Part shown: positions 57,554 through 64,000 of the stretch, one piece after another
How the letters are laid out: each line of letters begins with the position of its first letter
Position numbering within the stretch: position 1 is the stretch's first letter
Source of the DNA: Schistocephalus solidus
Taxonomy: Eukaryota; Platyhelminthes; Cestoda; Diphyllobothriidea; Diphyllobothriidae
NCBI GenBank assembly: GCA_017591395.1
Contig: WEDG01006543.1
Location: forward strand, 1-64,000
Reading direction: 5' to 3'
DNA: 64,000 nucleotides
The notes under the pieces: generated by a model
The model's database searches: none
The model's input: only the letters and a program-made list of their open reading frames with translations
What the model was told of the DNA's origin: nothing
Made by a program: the position numbers and the translations under genes

Positions 57554-60500
57554 CTGGGGAAAAAGAACAGAAAGTAAGCGGATTTAGCAAGTGGTATGAC
57601 TACAGATGAACTTTTTGGTTGGTTGTCAACACCTAATAAAGCGAGGTAATTGGATGCAGTCCTAGCTTCTGATCTGATCAGTGAGTCGAAAGCTCCATCA
57701 TTAAACTCCGACCCGTTACCCTGTCAGATGAGATCGATCATATTAATTATGATAGTGGCGCTCAGCGATCGTTACGGGACATGCTCGTCTCATCGTGTCT
57801 TAGGGCTCTAAGGAGAATACCAGCGAACAGTCGCATAGCGAAGATAAAGATATGCGAAGCCAATTTCAGCAACGACCGTGGAAACTGAAATGGCTATTGC
57901 TTGTTTATTAAGCGTTATTAGTCAGTCATTACTAAGTTCGCGTTTGGGGCACCTAGGATTAGGGTTGAGGATCTTTCGTTGTTGGCTTCAACACTAACCA
58001 TTGAGCCTTTGGTTCGTTGTCCTATCAATTACTCTCGAGAAAATTAACTGGGCTAGAATGACGTCTACTGAAAGGGTTATGGGATATGCTCGTCCCGTTG
58101 TGCTGTTGTCCCGTTGTAGAACAGTAGACTAAATGACCGAAGATTCCGGATTAAAATCGTAAATAACCCAAATCTGTGAAGAAGTAGAACTGGCTGATAA
58201 CGGCTAATCAGCCGGAAATGGTCATTTCAGTCTCCTTTGTATTTGTCGATACTCAATCCAGTGAATATAATTAGAAGAGAGAGTGGATAGTCGCTTGCCA
58301 CCGACAGGCAACCGGTCAAAGGCTTGGCAAGCGCGTGCGATATCCACTCCCTTCACTTGTGAGCCGACTGCACGCAAATAAACCAAATGGCCAGCTGATA
58401 CCTGGTATAGAGCAGAACATTATAATTAGTTGGCCACCTTGACTTCCACCTTGGTCGGGTCATATTGAGCAAAGGGACCTAATGTCGAATATGTGCGGTG
58501 TGTGACACGTCATCAACACTGTAGTTGGCTGAAAGCTGAAGAGGACTGCTTGTGAAATGATCGTCAGCCAACGCCGTCATTACCGATCTGGGTGCATTAG
58601 CGGTGTTTGAAGCTGTTACACCATCTCTGGGGCGTCAAAACAGGCAGAAAAGACGAGTCTTCGCTAAAATTTAACATACGACTCAACATAGTACGTAAGT
58701 TTAATAAGTAGCAATGATGTTTGGTTTAAAAATACAAAATGAAAAAATTGCATAAAAGATCGGCTTTTATCGAAACCACACCTGGTTGTGGCTAAATAAA
58801 ATTCAGATTATTTGGTGGCACTTCGTGCTCTATCGCGGAAACCTAAGCGGCATCCCTAAGGGTTCTGGGTGCACAATAATATACCAGCCGATTCAGCCCA
58901 GATCCCGAGTGCTCCACTAAAACCAACGGGACGAAACTTCAAAAACTAACGGCCATAGATGAGATCGTAAACGCTCGCCAAAAATGCCTTCATCTATCGT
59001 GCGCAGAAGTGTGAAGTTTAGAAACAACAATATACAATTTCAACAGTAGGGATGAGGGGGTGAATACCTCGCGTTGTTTGAAGTTTCCCAACTGCACAAA
59101 GGTGCTCTCACGAAACATCTTCGCGAAGGACTTTGGAGGCGAGTTGGATACAAACTTCTTGCACTTAACCTCCTTCAGAAAGAGATTGGAAGTCCACGGA
59201 ACCAGCCGAGGGGCAGAAATACGACGGCGTTTTACGTCCGTCTGGGAGAAGGGTAGGCAGAAGGAGTAGTTTGGAAGCATTTAAGATTTCAGTTCAATCA
59301 CTTAAACCGGCAACCATACAAAGCTCTTAAACAAATACAGGCAGACTGCAGCTTTGGCGCATATTCAAGGACTCTGAGACAATTAGCAAAGACATTTCGG
59401 GCCGTAGTGTCTTCGCAAAATGATTTTGGGAGGTCAGGAGATGGAACCTATACGATAAAATCTCCCAAGTCTACAGCTCCTCTCGGTAGGTTGGCAACCG
59501 ACAGTGAGATCGAAACATGCCCATCCCGATCGAGAGGGAGAGAGAGGGAAATTGCTTTTCATCACCGACCAAACATACTCGAAGTACAGACCATAAAAAT
59601 TAGTTGTGAGGGGGCTAATATGGGGGAAAACAGAACGCACGCACTTGATCCAAAGGCTCAGACACTGGGTTAGGTGAAGCCCACAGAATAAGTGACAGGA
59701 ATTAATTCAAATACGATATTAATATGGTAAGAAGGAGCTTCCTGACCTCACCTGTACTCTGCGTAGAACCCTAAAGCCTCCGGTAACAGCTGCGGACTGT
59801 CTTACGATTGATACAATCACCATGCAATAATACCACTATGATTTATGCTTTTATACATAACCGAGTTTCCGAATCGGTGTTCGACCACGCTAGGAAGCAT
59901 TACTACTACATGGCTGAATGCTTGTTCGTTTAGAAGCAAACCTGAGCTGGAAACCGTTTCACAATGCGCCATCCGTACACACGCTCGTATGCTTACAGCT
60001 TAGCCTCATTTTCTGACAGCACCTGTCATTCTGCTTCACAATAAGTTCATCAAAGATGCTGGCAAGACGAATCTTATCACATCTGACAGCACAGAAAGTT
60101 GAGTTGCACCAGACTGGGCACTACTGTCAGGCCAGTTTTCATTCATCTTGAATTCACAAAGGACAAGTATTTTTAAGAGTACATAATCTCATAAAAGTGA
60201 TCTAACAGATGCTTGTCATCTAAATTGGCAATAAGTGGACAGTTCGTGCTAAGTGGTATCTATCCAACTGCATCACAATACATCCCACTGACCTATAAAT
60301 TAATGCACGCAAACGTAGGAAATGACGTTGTGTGGAACAAGAGTGGGTGTTGAACACCACAAACCGACCTTGTGTCAACATGCGTAGGTGCTGCGGACTT
60401 TCGAAAGTTGCTCTTTATGGTTCATCTTAAAAACACCAAATGTACCCCAGATGGGCCCAGGCAGGTTTTTTTCAAAGAGAGGGTGATGCTCCGAAACAGA

Positions 60501-60817
60501 AACGAGTTTGACCCGAACTCACCTCCCTGGTGTCAACCTTTCTCGGCATGGAAGTAGATGCCTGTGCCTCCTCCTGTTTTTGTGTGAATTCCGTCTGTAC
60601 ATCCATCCGTTTTGGTTTGGATTCCACCTGTGCCGGGGGTACTGCAGCCTGAGCGCTCTCCTTGGCTATTTTCTCCGCCTTTTCAAAAAAGCTAGTCAGT
60701 TTTTTAACATCGAGTCCATCACTACCATCGTTATCGCTGCGCTTTCCATCGCCTGTCGTAAGGAAGGAGACTTGTGGCCTTGGAAGAGTGAAGCGAAAGT
60801 TCCGAGCTAGTGTCCGG
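57199..60817 (-). CDS. MRPS28: Mitochondrial small ribosomal subunit protein, MRPS28 (bS1m) type, partial
   Basis: A structural protein of the small mitochondrial ribosomal subunit. Three exons (60817-60523, 59241-59068, 57553-57199) join in phase 0. The second and third have the family core: PPKSFAKMFRESTFVQLGNF, then LIGVVIENANDTDLYIDFGG followed by KFHAVC, then YPRGSLVRIRLRDPEMANRF and LHEADAVLLGPYRGQ, ending SSEHWKLD. The vertebrate protein has the same order (SFASMLRHSPL, DLYIDFGGKFHCVC, G.RVRLRLLDLE...RF, EANAVLLG). Exon 1 starts in phase 2 with an arginine- and hydroxyl-rich stretch typical of a mitochondrial import signal, so a further upstream exon with the ATG is expected. An extra G at 57462-57464 shifts the frame in the last exon. 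Confidence 0.85.
57600..59067 (-). other. MRPS28 intron
   Basis: The intron between middle and last exon is 59067-57554. It contains part of a dispersed repeat (58180-58245, inverted relative to 46155-46230) with a perfect 7-bp inverted repeat GGCTGAT/ATCAGCC at about 58193-58214. No coding sequence was seen. Confidence 0.55.
59068..59241 (-). CDS. MRPS28: MRPS28 middle exon
   Basis: 58 codons, TDVKRRRISAPRLVPW to GNFKQRE, with acceptor CTACCCTTCTCCCAG and donor GTATTC, both phase 0. It contains KSFAKMFRESTFVQLGNF, matching the family's SFA.MLR.S.L.Q.G motif. Confidence 0.85.
60523..60817 (-). CDS. MRPS28: MRPS28 first recognised exon (N-terminal region)
   Basis: Acceptor TTTATTTATTACCCAG, then RTLARNFRFTLPRPQVSFLT, an acidic stretch, VKKLTSFFEKAEKIAKES and a Gln/Glu-rich end RKVDTRE, donor GTGAGT. 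The N-terminal part looks like a presequence; the helix FFEKAEKIAKES is in the place of the vertebrate FASALERHSELL region. There is no in-frame ATG before it and a stop upstream, hence the inferred missing exon. Confidence 0.7.
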
Positions 60818-61555
60818 CTGGGTAATAAATAAAGGGTGAGTCAGGAGATAGGAACTATTTGATTTCAGCCGTCAATGATAGCATTAGACAAAACTTTCCG
60901 CTCCGTATCTCTATTGGTGAGAGCATTGGTAAATTTTAAAGTTATCAGTGTCAGTAGAAAGGCTATTAGTCATTTCAAAACTGCATCACGAAAATTTTAT
61001 TCGATTGACCAAGGATCCCTTTGAGATACGACATTGATTGTCGAAGGATATTACCATCTGACCCAGAAATGCACACAGAGAGATGAGTAATGCCATTTGA
61101 ACGATGGCATCCACAAGGGGTACCTTCCTTCATGCATATCCATTACTCAGTTAATGATGCTTCGTGAGTATCAGGGCTATCCCAGATGCTGTTTATCTCA
61201 CTAAGAACGCTCAAGATGAGAAAACAGCATGGGCGGTGAAAATATTTTTCATCTCATGATCACTGACTTCGGCCTAATTTTAATAATATCAAAATCAAAG
61301 ATAAATAACTTTGCGAGTAAACAATCAGGATTGACGTGGAAAAAAAATGTAGGTCATGGAGTTTTTGTTTCTAAGCTAATCCCGCGTCACCTCGTTCTGT
61401 GAATTTTTGAAATTCTGCTCTTACTTCGAATTCTATTTACACGAAAACAGCAATATCGGTGTATACGTTATCATGGAATTGGAAACAAAGAACGTATAGC
61501 TTTGAAGCAAAAAACTAAATTTTAGTTTAAGTGTACATAAATTAGTGCAAAAAAG

Positions 61556-61721
61556 TGAATACCTTAACATTTGGGTCGGTTCCAGTTGAAATTCCGGTGA
61601 GTTCCTCGGTAAGCGTCCGTATGACTTTTCTTATAAAGGAGTCAGCTCTGGAGGAACTAGAAGAAATTCGACATTTTATGGATTGAGTAAATTGGTTTGA
61701 TGGTGCATAAGACAAGACGAA
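61556..61721 (-). other. Exon-like open frame of unknown identity
   Basis: On the minus strand an acceptor-like TTTCTTCTAGTTCCTCCAG at about 61650 is followed by ADSFIRKVIRTLTEELTGIS then TGTDPNVK and donor GTATTC. The composition looks coding. It ends in phase 0, whereas the next MRPS28 exon expects phase 2, so it is not simply the missing MRPS28 first exon. It may belong to another gene upstream. Not identified. Confidence 0.3.
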
Positions 61722-61745
61722 ATTAAATGTAACAGGTGCTAACAA

Positions 61746-63400
61746 ACCAAAGTTTATTACAAGTTATAAGCCGTGGTTTGGCTTGTGGCAAACATGCGCC
61801 GGCGCACCCAGTGAGTTATTCTTACCTTTACTGCTAGGGAATTTGATTCTAAGGAGAACAATACAGTATACATACGTCCAATGTACAGGCTGTATTTTAG
61901 AACAGCCAGCAGTATCCGTACGTGAAATGTTTTCTGAGTCAACGCATGTCATATAAACTACATGTGCACCACCTCGATTATTTAATATTTTGCTTAACTT
62001 AAATGGTCGGTTCGTTCGATGTCGAAGGGACAACGGCATTCCATGCGTACGTCAGTATTCCTTCAACATTGAGCGCGCGCGGGAAAATACTAACCCGGAC
62101 AGTGGGTGGCAATCACTTGCTGACATATACGTATACGCGTTTGCGAAAGCTGCATTAACCAAGCGCAGTCAGAATCCAATAGTTGTGCAGAATGCATCTC
62201 TCTTATCGGTTTCGTTTTTCCTTTTAATAAGCGAGACCTGGGCCCACAATTGTGATGGTTAGACTGCGATTTGGTCACGCCGAGGAAATATCAAAAAAGT
62301 AGCCAAGACTTAACAATTTCTAACAATATGAGTTGTTGAGGAGAAACCCAAAGGCTGAATACGAAAAGGCAAAATGTGAACCATGATAAACGTTCCCACA
62401 CCCCATAAGTTGTGTAACTGGGCCACTAATAGGACGTACCATTGAAATTAATACATTGTAGGGATGTATTAAAAGATGTTGAAGTTGTATAGCACGAGCG
62501 GATTTCGGGTTAACTATGCTTCGCCTAGATAACGAAACTGGGAAAATGAATGATATCGAGACACCACTAAACCTACCCATGCAGAATGAACGGGCAACCG
62601 CATCGGATAAACATGTTTAGGACGCGAAAGCGCTCCTAGAAGACGATTGAAACGAGTGCATTAAAATGATCAGAAGCTACGAATTTCCGATTTCTATAAG
62701 ACTATAAATACACTATCCTCGTTATGCGCAGCAGTGGTACCAAAGTCGCTTTTAACGCAGCACAGTGTGAATAATGTAAATGACCCTAAATTAAGGACCC
62801 ACAAACGCATCATTTGCAGGCGTCCATACAGCGGGATGACTTTCACCTTTCTATGTCCAGCATTTCGGGCGGCACCGCTCTTGGCGTTGTGACTCCCACT
62901 AAAGCTGACCCGAATTAAAGTGCAATGAGTTGAACACTGAATTTGACTAACTTTTACTTCCCCTCCTACCTCGCAGCCAACTCTCGGTTATGTAGTAAAT
63001 CCTCCACGCACGCATATCGATTTCGTGCGCTAAAGGCGGGGGTCTGTCAATTTTAAAAGACCGAACATTTTCACCTGACGCATACGTCTAACGATCCATA
63101 TCGAGTAGGCTGTTAAATGGCTCGGGCTTCAACTGTGTCCGGTGCACAGAGACTGCGGTTTCAGTCAAGCAGAGTACCAACTGTTCTTCTATCTCATGCT
63201 GCATCGTCCCTGCGTTAGCAAAAAGCTGCCGCAAGTAGGCTATCAGGAGAGTAGCCAGCCCTAAATAATACTGATTAAGACAGGTTTGTTCGCTAAACGA
63301 GCCAGGTGGTAGATGCGCTGGACCAACACGGGGGTTAAATCAGGGTGCGGTAAGCGATATTTTGGTCGAGCTTCCATAACAAGCGCCGAACATATGGGTA
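61746..63400. other. Gene-free stretch
   Basis: Several open frames of 60-90 codons on both strands, none recognisable. No RNA gene or repeat that I can assign. Confidence 0.4.
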
Positions 63401-63402
63401 TT

Positions 63403-63600
63403 ATGGCAAGCGCGGGTGCAGCCTCATGCCGCACCAGCCATTTTTGCCATTTATGGCTCTAATTCAGGCGTGGTGGCACGGAAACCAGCGTCTCTGGCCA
63501 CGTCAGCTACTTGCGCCTGAACCTGCCTCCCGTGTTTTGACTCTGTCTTGACATTGTGTACAGGCAGACAAGGGAACAAAGAGAGCGGTAGGTGCAGTGC
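63403..63600 (+). repeat. Diverged copy of the 52-53 kb repeat family
   Basis: GGCGTGGTGGCACG, GCCACGTCAGCTACTTGCGC and TTTTGACTCTGTCTTGACA line up with 53.30-53.41 kb and are followed, as there, by the sequence that forms the left arm of the inverted repeat. Confidence 0.65.
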
Positions 63601-63836
63601 ACGCTGATTATCATTTAAAACTAATTCGCGCTCAAGTCAGCGTCCCTGCACCATTATGTTGTGGAGCATGCGGTGGAAAGTGTCAAAATTCACGATCGGA
63701 ATGTTGATTAAGACTGGTCGTGAATAACTACAACAGAAAGCGGCCATCACCTGAAATCCCATCGCATGCTCCACAACATGGTGGTGCATGGACAGTGACT
63801 TGCGCGTGAATTAGTTTTAAGTGATAGTGAGTACTC
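63597..63836. repeat. Imperfect inverted repeat, arms about 80 bp
   Basis: The left arm (about 63597-63676: CATTTAAAACTAATTCGCGC, TTGTGGAGCATGCGGTGG) pairs with the reverse complement of the right arm (about 63758-63836: CCATCGCATGCTCCACAACA, GCGCGTGAATTAGTTTTAAG). The spacer is about 80 bp. One arm also occurs alone at about 53445-53510 (TATCACTTAAAAATAATTCA followed by CGCGCAAGTCAC). It may be a small non-autonomous element or an inverted duplication. Confidence 0.75.
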
Positions 63837-64000
63837 ATTCGAACTAGTAATATTTATGTAAGCTTTATAAACCAAACAGCTGACTTCATAGAGAAAAAAT
63901 TCTGACGGAAATATATGTTATCCCCTTTCCCTAAATCCTGTTGTGCGTATGCGTGTAAACACGAAAACAGTTAATGGTAGAGGCAAAAAGGTGCAAATGA

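Noticed and set aside
1..64000. CRISPR arrays, bacterial operons, defence systems, rRNA genes
   Set aside because: No regularly spaced short repeats with unique spacers, no ribosome-binding-site organised genes and no rRNA core motifs were seen; the window is intron- and retroelement-rich eukaryotic DNA.

Overview
This is eukaryotic DNA from a flatworm, most likely a tapeworm. The order Diphyllobothriidea (Spirometra/Dibothriocephalus/Schistocephalus type) is my best guess. It rests on a non-LTR retrotransposon whose reverse transcriptase is followed by C2H2 zinc fingers, a combination I associate with those worms; I could not run a search. There is no bacterial gene organisation, no operon and no CRISPR array. 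Host coding sequence is a small part of the window: I can support only two cellular genes, both spliced and both on the minus strand.

1-31.2 kb is a graveyard of non-LTR retrotransposons (LINEs) of CR1-like type. At least four coding families (called A, D, E and H/G here) occur in both orientations, 5'-truncated, internally deleted, frameshifted and nested in one another. Two nested insertions are flanked by 5-bp target-site duplications. Element E (about 12.4-17.8 kb, minus) is the most complete: 5' UTR, ORF1, endonuclease and reverse transcriptase. Two non-coding signals recur. One is a set of tandem 5'-UTR monomers, several of which begin with direct repeats of AGGTCA. The other is a two-tier stem-loop close to the 3' ends of H/G-type elements, with compensatory base changes between copies.

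31.6-37.8 kb holds a fragment of an RTE-like LINE (J), an AT-rich tandem satellite of about 107-bp subunits arranged in units of about 320 bp, an internally deleted Ty3/gypsy LTR retrotransposon (RNase H and integrase remnants between two similar LTR copies), and a tRNA-like head that is probably a SINE.

38.0-51.6 kb is the complete deoxyhypusine synthase gene (DHPS, minus): five exons, four phase-0 introns, 375 codons, with the active-site lysine present. Its 6-kb first intron carries an RTE-like LINE on the opposite strand (K, 46.4-50.1 kb) with five zinc fingers at its C terminus.

52-64 kb contains GC-richer tandem and dispersed repeats, an RTE-type reverse-transcriptase fragment (L), degenerate TTAGGG-like sequence, and a mitochondrial small-subunit ribosomal protein gene (MRPS28/bS1m type, minus, three exons recognised, first exon missing). 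In that gene a single extra G in a homopolymer breaks the last exon. A long imperfect inverted repeat sits at 63.6-63.8 kb.

The two cellular genes act in unrelated processes: hypusination of eIF5A in the cytosol and mitochondrial translation. I see no defence system, biosynthetic cluster or operon. The unusual content is in the retroelements and their regulatory and structural RNA parts.
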